A DNA stretch of 45,217 bases from Bigelowiella natans CCMP2755. Taxonomy: Eukaryota > Cercozoa > Chlorarachniophyceae. How positions within the stretch are numbered: position 1 is the first letter of the stretch; every line of letters starts with the position of its first letter. Location of the stretch: the NCBI GenBank assembly GCA_000320545.1, contig ADNK01000286.1, forward strand, positions 1 through 45,217, written 5' to 3'. This document shows, in pieces, positions 9,967 to 20,983 of this stretch. The translations under genes and the position numbers were made by a program. The notes under the pieces are model-generated. The model did not search any database. It was not told the DNA's origin and saw only the letters and a list, made by a program, of their open reading frames with translations.

Positions 9967-11515
9967 AATGGATAGGCAAAAGTGATCTGCAACAGCATAG
10001 GACATGTTACCCTTCCTCCCTCCTTGACATAAAGCGAGAGATGTGGTGCCAGGTCTATAAGTACGCCAGGCAGTATATTGGCAATGCACACGTCGAATGG
10101 CCCTTCGGTACCGTCGATGTTTTGTGCTAAGCGCACTTCCAACCTACATCCGTATGAACCATTTCATGTGTGTGGTGTTATTTACTTCAGAATACATGAG
10201 TGTAGAGAGAAGTAGCGTGAGCATCTCAATCTCCCAATACCATCTAATACCTCCCCCCCTCCCTGTTTTTCCTCTGTCTTTTCCCATTTCTTCCATCCCA
10301 TACCTGTCCGCCACATTGTTGCGTTTTCCATTCTCCTCTGCGACTTCGACCGCCTAATTGATGCGATATTTGTAATAATGATAATGATAGTAGTAGTAGT
10401 AACAATAATAATAACAACACACTCTCCTCGCCGATAGAAAAGTCTCCCCACCCTATAACCATGACAGATCGATCATATTCTCCCCCCCCCCCCCCTCACA
10501 AAAAGTCTTAACAGGATGGTCGATATGAGTTCGGATTCTCCATCCCAACCTCATCCTCACCCCCCCCTTCCCCTCTCTTCCCCTCTCCCTTCATGCCTGA
10601 CGCACATCGTGATCTATGTCGACCGCCAAAGCAGACTGGGCCCCGAGTTTGAGTGCAGCTATGGCCTAGAATGAACGTGATAACGATGACAACACATCTA
10701 CAAAGTACTGTGGTGGTGTTGTTGTTGCTGCTGCATCTGCATCTGCTGCTACTACTGCAACAAACAGTCAGATAAAATATAACAAAAACTGCTACCTGTA
10801 TTCCTGTTCCCGTCCCATAATCAAGGACTTTCAAGCCTAAAAGAGATGGTTTTATCGATCAAAGTGCGCCGCCACCCACGAAGCTCACCCCCCGGCGAAA
10901 CCGCAATCAAAAGGGCAGCTGCACATGCTAGATATCAGATGGCAAACAAAAAGAACCTGGCCGGATCGTTTGTTCCAGGTATTTCAACCCAAGAATGGTG
11001 GTGTGGTGGCCCTCGGCACCGAAAACGCGCGAATGATCGTTGCTGAGCGAGCAGTGCAGGAAGAAACAGTATCAGATAGGAAGCAGCTCCCAATATTTTA
11101 TTAAAAAAAAAGGGAGAAAGGGACTGAGACCTTTCGATAACTACTGGCGTGGTGTCCTTCGGAGCGTTGGCAGCCGACTCCTGGTTGTAAGTAGGGTACC
11201 CAAGGAGAGAGAGAATAAAGTGAGCGTGATAGTCTGAGCATAACACTCACAGAAGAGCCAATCCTGCTTACCTCGTCACCGACCCAGAATTTACCGGCCC
11301 GAAATGCTCGTTTCTCAAAGAATCTGAGCCGCAAGACGAGAAAGAACAGTCACGCATGGTCGACGATGGCGCACCTCATTGCAACTCTCTGATGGTAAAT
11401 TCTCAGCTTTCCGCTCCCCCCCAATTGACTTATAAAGAAGAAGAGAATACCGGTGTCCATCCTGTGCCTCTACCCTAAGCAAAAAGAGAGACGAGAGAAA
11501 TAGCACCAGAGCCAT
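9729..11515 (-). CDS. prmA: PrmA-like (ribosomal protein L11 family) methyltransferase, organelle-targeted
   Basis: Nine exons on the minus strand: 11515-11451, 11323-11272, 11180-11131, 11042-10957, 10836-10796, 10665-10606, 10353-10304, 10143-10011 and 9812-9729 (TAA), all phase-consistent, giving 206 residues. The family signature is clear: VFGAEGHHTT (bacterial AFGTGxHPTT), VLDYGTGTGI (SAM motif I, residues 88-97), ALAVDIDHDAVEVAEEN (acidic SAM-binding loop) and FDVCIANILPG (the family's ANIL motif, residues 151-160). PrmA trimethylates ribosomal protein L11; eukaryotic relatives include lysine methyltransferases of mitochondrial proteins. The first exon encodes MALVLFLSSLFLLRVEAQ, a good secretory signal. 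The N-terminal substrate-recognition domain of bacterial PrmA is missing or reduced to about 30 residues, so either an upstream exon was missed or the substrate differs. Shares a 285-base divergent promoter region with HflX. The exon 1 donor is uncertain. Confidence 0.85.
9900..9966. repeat. Facing (TC)n and (GA)n arrays in the last PrmA intron
   Basis: About 20 bases of TC repeats, a short CCAGGG centre, then about 45 bases of GA repeats. The two halves are complementary and could form a hairpin in the transcript. Confidence 0.9.
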
Positions 11516-11800
11516 TCTGGTTGTGGTTCTCCCAGGGGGGGGGTAACCAAGTCTCTCCTTTTCTTTTGAGATATGTGGGTTTCCTGCCAATATCTCAGAT
11601 GATTTACGACGAAATATTCCAGAAAAGATCTTAAATAAAATGACTAAATAAACGTTGTTGCAGTCGTCGAGTTGTGCTGAGAGACTTCTGGGAACGGCTT
11701 TATTTATATATATTTTAAATACCCAAGAGTATCTTAAAAAAGTTTCCTACTTTCATTTCGACGCGACCATTTTTGGAGTCGAGAGGACGACGGAGGAACC
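11516..11800. promoter_or_regulatory. Divergent intergenic region between prmA and hflX start codons
   Basis: 285 bases separate the two ATG codons. The sequence contains a G run near 11536-11544 and an AT-rich block about 11620-11740 with TATATATATTTTAAAT near 11704-11719. It must carry the promoters of both genes unless upstream noncoding exons exist. No CATGC island is present. Confidence 0.5.
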
Positions 11801-12596
11801 ATGGGGAACGATCGTAGCCTTCCGTCGGCCCTCCCCCTCTCTCTTGTCCTTCTCGCTCTCTTCTCCGGAGAATTACGAGCAACAAGAGCCCCACCTTCTT
11901 CACCTCACCACGCCTACAGGATTAGAAGTGGAATTGCTGGTGAGAGTGTCATCACCCCTCGTTACCCTACCTTGGCCACGTCGTTGTACAGCCGATTATC
12001 CCTTCGCTCTCATTTACGTGGCATGGCAGTCCCTTTCTCGCAATACTTGAATAAGAAACGACATTTCTCGACACATGTGAGCAAGGCAGGTAGCCAGGGG
12101 GAGGGGGGTGGGCACCGGAGCGCGTTAGGCGGTGCGCGTGGTGGTACCCTACTTTCGGAGATACGGAAAAGATTACCGGAAGAGGTTCTTGAGTCGTTAG
12201 AGGCGGTAAGTCTTGATCTTTCCAAGAAAACCCGCATAGAAAGGCTAGCGAAGGCAATCGAGACCGGAGTCGGTGAGAATGAGCTACTAATTATGGCTGC
12301 AGAACTTCAGATTCGTGTGCCAAAGAGTGAAGCGGGTAAAAACCCGTATTTATGCATGCAGGCGGAGAGAGTCTCTGGGATCATTACCTCTGAAATCTTT
12401 GAGTCAGGCGATTCTGTTATACTTTTATCGAATGGAGTTGTTTTTGTGTGCGCAAAGGCATTGCAAGTTTGATGCACATGTTGGTTGATTGGTTGTAATC
12501 AGTGAATAAACGGTCAGTCTCAAAGGCCATTGCAAAGTGCTGGTACGCAGGTTCTTCGACAATTCCATCCATTCATTTCTATTCCTATTCACTTTC

Positions 12597-12658
<62 letters not shown>

Positions 12659-12681
12659 GTGTGTGTGTGGGAGAGAGAGAG

Positions 12682-12731
<50 letters not shown>

Positions 12732-13575
12732 TTGTTATTTTGAAAATAGACCGTGAATCTGTTAGCACCGGCAGCAATATCGCAGCAATCACGTATCATT
12801 ATTATTATCATTATTAATATCCACTCAGGTATAAAGGATCAAATCGAGAAACATAGACAGCAACAACTTGTGCAGCAAGATAGTAATGGGATACCGCAAG
12901 AACAGGGAGAAGACGAAGAAGAGGTAAATCCATATACTCCACAGCAGTAAGATTTATTGAGAGGCAGTTCATCGATTTGGCCTCCTTTAAGTCTCATCGA
13001 TCATCACTCTCCTCTGTTTCAACCTATTTCATCATTAGTGATACTTATTAGCACATACCGTTGTGGCAACTGTTTAGGTGCTTGGTCACGACTTCGACGC
13101 TGATGCATTCTTTGAGAGCCTCAGTCTGGATGAGAAGCTCGATGCCTTGGTATGACGAGGGATTAGCTGCCAATTGCAGGCACTCGGGAGGGGGAGAGGG
13201 GAGGGAGGGGATAGTAAGATAGCCACAACGATGACTTTTTTTCCTTTGTAGAGAAGAACATGTTGCGAGTGATTTGGAAGTGTAGTGAGAGAAATACCTA
13301 ACAACTGTAAAAATCGCAAGCAATCACTGCATTTACATTTCTTTATATATTTATATACATATGTAGATGCCATGCCTACCTTTGTATACAATATTATATC
13401 ATCACACACATATTGATGTTCTGTGTCTGTGTCTCCAATATGCTGCTGTTGCTACGACATGAAGGTGGAAACTTCTCCGACGGGATTGAATTACGCTGAG
13501 GTAGTAGTAATAGTAGTAGTAGTAGTAGTAGGGATAACAGAAGTCTCTTCGCCTCTCCTGCTGCTGCGGTTCCAT

Positions 13576-13608
<33 letters not shown>

Positions 13609-14676
13609 GTGATGATGGTGATGATGATAAAATCGGTTTGTTATCTAACTAACGGCAGCAAACGTTTGAAGTAGAACCTACCTACATCCCGCAGCCGCCG
13701 CCTACACCTGCACGCACATATGTGATATAATAACTGAAAACAATTTCAGGGCACAAAAACCATGTCCTCTTCATCGGCGATACTTCCCAAAGAAAGGGCA
13801 CTCCTTGTGAGAAAACGCAACGATTTCGTCACACATTCCCTCGAAAATAAACTATAGCTAACTGCCGCATATTAGCTATCTTCTTCTCGCCATTAGTACC
13901 ATAATATACCATCATGACCACTATTCTCATCATCACCATCAACGCCCTCCTTTAAATACTAATTTCATCACAAACGCCACGTATGATCTTTGTTCCTGGA
14001 TGATGATTATAGGTCGGTGTTGACACGTACGAAGCACGCTCGAGGGGAGGTAGGCGATGACGCGACGACGACGACGACGACGACGATGATGATGGAGATA
14101 TATTGGAAAAACGATTTTTGGGAGAAGATTCTTTCTAGATACCAACACCAACATTTGCTGCCCCTCCCACGAATATCATTATCATCCTCACGAAATGCCG
14201 ACTTTTGTCATTCACAACACGTAGGGTATAGCCTTGAAGAGTCTCTACTAGAGCTTGAGCGGCTCGCAGAGAGCGCGGGGCTGCGTGTCGTTGCATCTGC
14301 TTCGCAAAAGTACGAGGAGTGAGTCGTAGCTTGTGTATGAGACGATGCATGCGAAGATCATGGCTGTGAGTCATAAATATCATTATTCTTCTTCTTCTTC
14401 CGCCGGTAGTAGTATTAGAACGTTGGGTATCATAGTTGTATGAGTTCTTCCCCTCAATTCATGATATATTCGCTACTGCTTCGGTAAACTTGGATCCTCC
14501 TCCTCCCCCTTCTCCTTCTTCTCCTCCTCTCATTTTTTCCCATCTTGTTTGTTCTCTCCGTTCATTTTCTCTACCCCCCCCCACTTCTGTCTCTTACCGT
14601 CTCTCCCTATTCGTGGGCTTCGACGGTGTAGATTGTCATCACCGGATAGGAGCTACTATATAGGAGAGGTACGATT

Positions 14677-14712
<36 letters not shown>

Positions 14713-14854
14713 ACGACACCACACTACATGCCACGCCGAAGTTATGACAACACACTCCGTTACAACAAAAAAGGGCAAACTGGAGGAGGTAGTACGGACC
14801 GCAAAGCAATTCGAGGTAGGTGCTCGAAAGACCCCTTTGCCGTACACATACATG

Positions 14855-14906
<52 letters not shown>

Positions 14907-14930
14907 ATGTGTGTGTGTTTTAAAAAGAAA

Positions 14931-14965
<35 letters not shown>

Positions 14966-14975
14966 ACATATATAT

Positions 14976-15024
<49 letters not shown>

Positions 15025-15334
15025 CATTGGGTATTGAATACACGTGTCATCACTTGCCATCGTATCAACGTCATCATCAACGTCATCATCTTCGTCACCG
15101 TCATCATCTACTCTCGGCTATGCTACTGCACATTTTACGCTAAGGTCGAAACTGTGATATTTGACGATGAGTTGTCGCCGAGCCAGCTGAGAAATTTGGA
15201 GAGAAAGCTCGCAGAAGAGGTTGGCAGGAGCATAAAGAATAATGAGAACAGATCTTTTTTTTCAAGGCACCCATGCACGCCTACAAGCAGCAGCAGCAGC
15301 AGCAGCACATACAGAAATCGCACATCATGTGTTC

Positions 15335-15370
<36 letters not shown>

Positions 15371-15891
15371 TTACCGAACCAACAGGTGCCGGGTTGTCGT
15401 TTATGTGACAGGACAGCTCTCATATTAGACATATTTGACCAAAGGTAGGAGCGCAGGTTGCTGGTCTGTGCTGCTGCTGCTGCTGTTAGCCTCTTAACCC
15501 TCGTTGCTCAGTACTGTTGTTCGCTATGTTGTTGCCTCCTCGCCGCTAACCCTATGGCATCAGAGCGACGACGCAGGAAGCAAAGCTGCAGGTCAAACTC
15601 GCCCAGTTCGAGGTGCGCTCTATTAAAAATTAACAACCTGGGGGGGGGTGGGGCAGATTGTAGTAGCAGATATAGCAGCCCGTAGTAGTCGTAGTTTTTA
15701 TTTATAAAGCTATTTTCGCGGGAATTCCCCGACGAGTCGCGAATCCGAATTCTTTGGTGACAATCTGGAGTTATCCTTCTCTCCTCCTCACCCTTCTTGT
15801 TCTTATTGCTTATCTTCCAGTACCAACTACCAAGGCTAACGCGTATGTGGACGCATCTTGAAAGACAAGCAGGGTGAGAGATGATGCTTGA

Positions 15892-15924
<33 letters not shown>

Positions 15925-16021
15925 TCTTGCATACAGAGGCCCTGAAAGTCTACAAGCTTAAATCATGTGTAAATACGAACGCACACACACACACACACAC
16001 ACGCACACATATCTTGTCTGG

Positions 16022-16067
<46 letters not shown>

Positions 16068-16981
16068 GAAATGTGTCCAGGGGGATGGTAAAAGGCATGG
16101 GTGAGAAGCAAATCGAGGTAGTACAAGTAGCACCAGCCACTTCTCCTTCAAAGTTATTCATGCTTACCCATGTTGTTTCAACACAATATCACCCACCACC
16201 ACCACCTCCTCCTCCTCCTCCTTCCTCCTACCCTACCAACGCCAGGTCGATAAGCGCATTCTCAGAAAGAAAATGGGGAAGATCAGAGCAGCTCTGGAGC
16301 AGGTCATCATTGTGTTTATACTACAGTACTTCATCAACCCCCCCCCTGTGGAAGGCATTAGCATGTTTTGCCATCTATCGACTTGTCTCTTCTTAATATT
16401 GGCCACAGGTACGGGAAAAGCGGCTTCTCTACAGAGAGAGACGTGTCAAACAGCACATGCCTGTTGTTGCGCTAGTCGGCTACAGTAATGCAGGTGATGG
16501 TTACCCTCTTTTTTTTCTTCCTTTCTCTCTGTCTTTCATTTCATCGCCCTCTCTTTCATTACATTGCTCTCCTTCTCGTTTCTCTTTTTCTGTCATGTTC
16601 TTATGATAAATGGATGATAAGGGGAGGGTGGCAGTGGACGATGGCACTTGCCCTTTTTTTCAATGCTACTCCGGTTATAGGTAAGAGCACGTTGCTGAAC
16701 GCTCTTTCCGATGCGCAAGTGTCGGCGAAGGATAATCTATTCGAGACATTGGATCCCGTCACTCGCAAGATCTCCCTTCCACATGGCCAGGAAGTAGTAG
16801 TAGTAGTAGCAGCAGCAGCAGCAGTAGTAGTGTCAGTTGTACCAGCAACTACACTTTATGGAAGTCATCATTCCACGATTGTTTTCTGAGCTCTAAATAT
16901 TGCTCAGGTCTTGCTAACTGATACGGTCGGCTTCGTGCAGCGGTAGTATGCCCGACGCCGTGTCCTGACGATATATCGAAT

Positions 16982-17012
<31 letters not shown>

Positions 17013-17094
17013 GGATGATGAGGATGAGGATGGTGAGAATGGTGATGACGAGGAGGAGGATGAGGATGGGGACGATGACAGGATGATCGATGAC

Positions 17095-17130
<36 letters not shown>

Positions 17131-18158
17131 ATGATGATGCGATGATGATGATCCACAGGAGAGTTGATTCGATGTACTCGTCGTTCTTGATCCTGGTATT
17201 TTGTAGCCTACCACCACAACTCGTCGCCGCATTCCAAGCCACCCTCGAAGAGATCAAATACGCGAACCTAATCTGCCACGTTGTGGATGTGAGCTCGGCA
17301 ATGGCAAAGGACCAGTATAAGGTGGAGATCGCTGTTAGCATCCGTTTGACCTATTGAAAGTATTTCTTCCGTTACAGTACTTAAACTACTACTGCTACTA
17401 CTGCTGCTGCTGCTGCTACTACAAAAGGTGACCAAAAAGGTTCTCAAAGATATCATCGGCCCCAAAAATGTACGTACTCTCTCTCCACCCACCCTATTTT
17501 CATAAATATCACCAAATCAAGAATACACCACCATTACAACCCACTTGCTGCTGCTGCTGCTACGTGGTCATTGCAGGTTCCCACGCTTACCATCTGCAAT
17601 AAGATAGACATGGTCGCGCCGCTGCCCTCTCACGAGGAAGAAACCTCTCAGATGGAGGAGGGGGTTGAGGAGGAGGGGAAAGAAATAACAGAGGCTGCTC
17701 GTAACTACAGCGATCGATTTGCGAGCGAGGCTACCGTTGGCATATCAGCGTTGACAGGAGAAGGGCTGAAAGAAATGCTAACAAGGATCCAAGATGTTCT
17801 ACGGAAAGACATGATTTCGATGTCGGGATTGCTCCCATATACACAGGCTCAACTCCTCAATGTCATTAGGAAGCAAGGTACTGAGAGTATAGAAGGTATG
17901 AAAAGAAGAAGAGACACGTGAGATACATATTGAAATATGTCGTACTCCTCTCTTCGTAAATGGCTTTGTATTTGGACCTCTATGTTTTTATGTTCATAAA
18001 TATGCACAGGCGCGCTGCTGGATATTGAGTACACTGAGGAGGGCATTCGTATAGTGGCCGACGTACATGAGGACCTACATGGTAGTACCGTAGAGGAGAG
18101 GCAACATTTTCGTGAAAATATACCTTTAATGCCAGTCGGGCATGCCATCAGAAAGTGA
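11801..18158 (+). CDS. hflX: HflX-family ribosome-associated GTPase, plastid- or mitochondrion-targeted
   Basis: Twenty-one exons, all in phase, give 705 residues: 11801-12335, 12829-12923, 13078-13149, 13465-13500, 14013-14049, 14225-14318, 14632-14668, 14774-14815, 15145-15219, 15386-15444, 15564-15612, 15821-15873, 16081-16117, 16246-16302, 16409-16493, 16681-16793, 16908-16942, 17207-17321, 17428-17469, 17577-17877, 18010-18158. The HflX N-domain is recognisable (SLEESLLELERLAESAG; SYYIGEGKLEE; DELSPSQLRNLER; DRTALILDIFDQRA; the short glycine-rich linker GGMVKGMGEKQIE). The G domain has G1 GYSNAGKST (450-458), G3 DTVGF (497-501) and G4 NKID (564-567). An acidic insert (about 571-595) follows G4. 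HflX binds the 50S subunit and splits stalled ribosomes. The leader MGNDRSLPSALPLSLVLLAL is a signal peptide followed by a Ser/Arg-rich stretch, which suggests a bipartite plastid-targeting signal (inference). Exon 1's end (12335, or alternatively GTAAGT at 12209) and the weak acceptor of exon 4 are the least certain. Confidence 0.93.
12600..12730. repeat. Facing (TC)n / (GA)n arrays in hflX intron 1
   Basis: Roughly 53 bases of TC repeats, a short TGTGCGTGTGTGTGTGGG spacer, then about 60 bases of GA repeats. In RNA this would be a long, nearly perfect hairpin. Confidence 0.95.
13500..17565. repeat. Microsatellites in hflX introns
   Basis: Main arrays: GTA/TAG 13501-13531 and ATG 13577-13627; AC 14678-14707; CT 14865-14905; AC 14933-14963; TA 14980-15016; CAG 15287-15306; ACT 15336-15369; CTG 15895-15922; AC 15981-16010; GT 16026-16063; CCT 16199-16230; GTA/CAG 16794-16830; GAT-type 16982-17150; CTG/ACT 17384-17422; CTG 17546-17562. 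They avoid all exons. Several abut splice sites: the donors at 13501 and 16794 are the first GTA of an array, and CTG/ACT/CCT arrays lie within about 30 bases of 3' splice sites. Confidence 0.9.
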
Positions 18159-18939
18159 ATCCACGAGCACATTAATATGATGCGTATACACATATACACA
18201 CGCACACAGTATAGTACACGTACAAACATTGTGAATTCATTGCATCATAACGACATCGCTCAGGTTTATTAGAAGGGCATCTTATACGGTAATGAGGAAT
18301 CAGTTTCTCTTGATCTGAAGTCAACCAAGAGAAAGATTACAATTGTAGCGCTTAGCCATTATTGCACGATGGGGAGCTATCCTAGGATCTGTGGATGGAC
18401 GGACTGGACACAAAATAACAGTACTGCGAGCACACCTTATAATAAGGCGCAATAAACAGACCCAAAAGCGAAGCTACAAATACAATTCCAGCTGTATAGA
18501 TAATGAAATAGCATCGCGTGAACTTTGTGACTCGTTCGATACGATGTATCTCACGTACCTCAACAGTAGACACAACGTATTCTGCTTTTCATAGTCTACT
18601 TTGCTTTTGCTCTGGCCCGATGTAGCATTACTGCGGCTGGTATTGTGTTCTTGATTATCTACCCATGTCTGGATGTGCATGGCCGTGTATGGCCATAGAG
18701 ACATCTTGTAAGAGTTTCTAAGTAGTAGCGATGTCCATGGCAAGACGCAAAACATTTCGTTGTTGTTAGCACCACAATGGTACCTTGCAAGTGTTTTGCG
18801 TCTTTCTATGGCTAGATGGGCATCGCATATACATCGTTTCACAAGAACGGCGAAGATTTCTCTATATTCCAAATTCTTCCCATCACCACTGAAATTTGTG
18901 TGCTGTAGCTACTGTCGCTATATCGCATGAGAAGAAGAA

Positions 18940-19620
18940 GAACAATCGCACGCGGAATGCATGATGTATGCCAGTTTTTTGTTCGATTGCACATGCTAGT
19001 ATGAAATCTAGCTAGTTACGGATATTTAGATGTACGTATTGCATGCTAGCTAGCATGCAAAATTAAAGTGCCTGCGTGTGCGTGTGTACACGCTTTCTAG
19101 CTCTGTGCACATGATATGCAATGATACATGCCAAGCATGCTAACAAAAGCATGCTATGAGATACGTAGCTATATGCTAGCTAGCTAGCTAGTTATTAGGA
19201 CTATAGACAGTGCTTTGTTATGTGCATATTGCATGTACACGTGTCCATTGTCATGCAAAAAGGCATGCAAAATACCGGACATTATACTAGCTCTTCTGTT
19301 CGATTCCTCGAGTCGTTCTTTGGTATGTGTAAAGTTTTGCACATCATGCATGGTCTCTATAGCGGCACATCTAGACATGACGATGACGATTTACAATAGA
19401 CATGTAGTGAGTGGGTTCTATGCATTTCCACGTGTAGTACATACATGCCATTGCTAGATTGCTTGTGTCTATATCATCAATATCTTATATGTGCAAGAAA
19501 TTGATGAATAAAGCAGGTGATTATGCATGCGTGATGCTCGCGCGCATCGTAGTGCATATCTAGACATTCTAGACATTTCCTTTCTGCCCCGCAACGACTC
19601 TCTGTCTTACTGTGTTTCTA
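18940..19620. repeat. CATGC/GCTAGC-rich spacer island 3 (between hflX and the NDRG-like gene)
   Basis: Convergent intergenic space full of CATGC, GCATGC and CTAGCTAG words. It contains a 22-base perfect palindrome centred at 19049/19050 (core GCATGCTAGCTAGCATGC, 19041-19058) and a CTAG-type run at about 19173-19190. No exon is readable between 18159 and 19975. Confidence 0.65.
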
Positions 19621-19975
19621 GACTACACGTGGCATCTTGACGCACATGTCTGGATGTGTAGGTATCTGGACGCCATACACAGTAAAATATTTCGATGCTG
19701 ATTTATAACTTGCTAGAAAACATTCACATGTTGGTGTTCCAAAATCGTATCCCGGCGAGCTGCTGGACATAAGCAGCTGCTTGGGCTGAACAATGTCAGT
19801 GTAGGTCACAAACATACCCAGTAACGTATGCATCCGTTTTGGCAAACATTGGAAAATGTATCGCATTTTAATAATTATTCGGGCTGATTGTAAATTGTTG
19901 GCCATAATACACCCCGAATCATACAGTGGATAATGAAAGGATATTTTTTTTCAGTTCAGATCTGTGAGTTAACAA

Positions 19976-20983
19976 TTATCGCTCCTCTCCTTCTTCGAAC
20001 ATTTTTTGTGAGAATTCTAGCATTTCTTTCGTGATTTTAGTCCCGAAAATAGAATTGAAGAATAGGTTGATTGGATTCAACAAACACTTAGGAGCCTCTT
20101 CTGTTAGGAGAACGCCGGCATTTCGAACTTTTACCCAAGTTACATGTTTATTCTCCTGCATTGCAGCCATCACAGCAAGCGCCTCGTTTTCCATTAACCC
20201 GCCATCGGCCACAAGGATCAAAGTTTGGCATTTGATGCTCTTTAGCTGCTCTCGGATGTCTTTACGAGAGGTAAAGGCGACTTGGATGTTTTTAACGTTA
20301 GCCTGATTTAGCCTGAAGAAAAGCTTCTCATGAAGCTCTAAAAGTTCAGTGTTCTCACGTATCGTTAGGCGATGAAACCATCGAGTAGTAAATTGTTCTA
20401 CCCACCACCTATCGTATTTTAGAACTTTATTTGCGAAGATGTTGCACTTTTCATAGATCCAATCAAAATACCAACTTTTTTCAGCCACGGGACTAATCAA
20501 CATAAGTGTTTGTAAACGGTCTGGGTTTTTCGAAGCAAAATCCAGAAACACATAAGATCCCATCCCACAACCAAGGGCATGAAACTTATTCACTTTGGCC
20601 TGCTTTAGAACGTGTTCTAAATGCTTAGTCAGGGACTCCATCGTCAGCGTTGTCTCTAAGGTGGATGCTCCAAAATGCTGACCAGGTGGGTTTACGTGGA
20701 CAAAATGGAAATGTTTAAAGACACAGTTGGATCCACAAAACTGGATAAATAACTTGAAGCAAGAGTCAAAATTGGTCCCAGCATCAGGATACGTAACCAA
20801 GGCGGGGAGCTTCCTGTCCCCAACGATGATCACCTCGCTGTCGCCCCACTCAGAGCTAATGATCTCTGGTTGAAATTCATCATTATCACCGACTTGCTTC
20901 TGACCATTTTCCACTTGGATCTGGATGCCATCGCCTTTGTTGAGCATTTTAAGCTCCTCACCATCATCGCCCGCAGAGGCCAT
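19976..20983 (-). CDS. NDRG-family alpha/beta-hydrolase-fold protein (catalytically dead)
   Basis: Single open exon of 335 codons from ATG 20983 to TAA 19976; the frame is open further upstream but lacks a good ATG. About 75 hydrophilic residues precede a region matching the N-myc downstream-regulated family: ALVTYPDAGTNFDSCFKLF, FVHVNPPGQHFGAS, MESLTKHLEHVL, FHALGCGMGSYVFLDFASKN, TLMLISPVAEKSWYFDW. At the nucleophile elbow the hydrolase serine (G-x-S-x-G) is replaced by Met (GCGMG), as in other NDRG proteins, which are non-enzymatic scaffolds in vesicle traffic and stress signalling. Unlike its neighbours it has no visible intron in the conserved part. It is transcribed away from the triple-GST gene. 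Confidence 0.85.
   Translation of the reverse strand: MASAGDDGEELKMLNKGDGIQIQVENGQKQVGDNDEFQPEIISSEWGDSEVIIVGDRKLPALVTYPDAGTNFDSCFKLFIQFCGSNCVFKHFHFVHVNPPGQHFGASTLETTLTMESLTKHLEHVLKQAKVNKFHALGCGMGSYVFLDFASKNPDRLQTLMLISPVAEKSWYFDWIYEKCNIFANKVLKYDRWWVEQFTTRWFHRLTIRENTELLELHEKLFFRLNQANVKNIQVAFTSRKDIREQLKSIKCQTLILVADGGLMENEALAVMAAMQENKHVTWVKVRNAGVLLTEEAPKCLLNPINLFFNSIFGTKITKEMLEFSQKMFEEGEER

Noticed and set aside
12336-12472. HflX exon 1 running to the TGA at 12472
   Set aside because: No link to the following exon would be possible; the donor at 12335/12336 joins exon 2 in phase.
16982-17150. CRISPR-like or satellite array
   Set aside because: It is an imperfect GAT trinucleotide repeat without spacers of constant length.
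9729-18158. Bacterial contamination suggested by HflX and PrmA
   Set aside because: Both genes are split by many GT-AG introns with phase-correct exons, so they are nuclear genes of the host.
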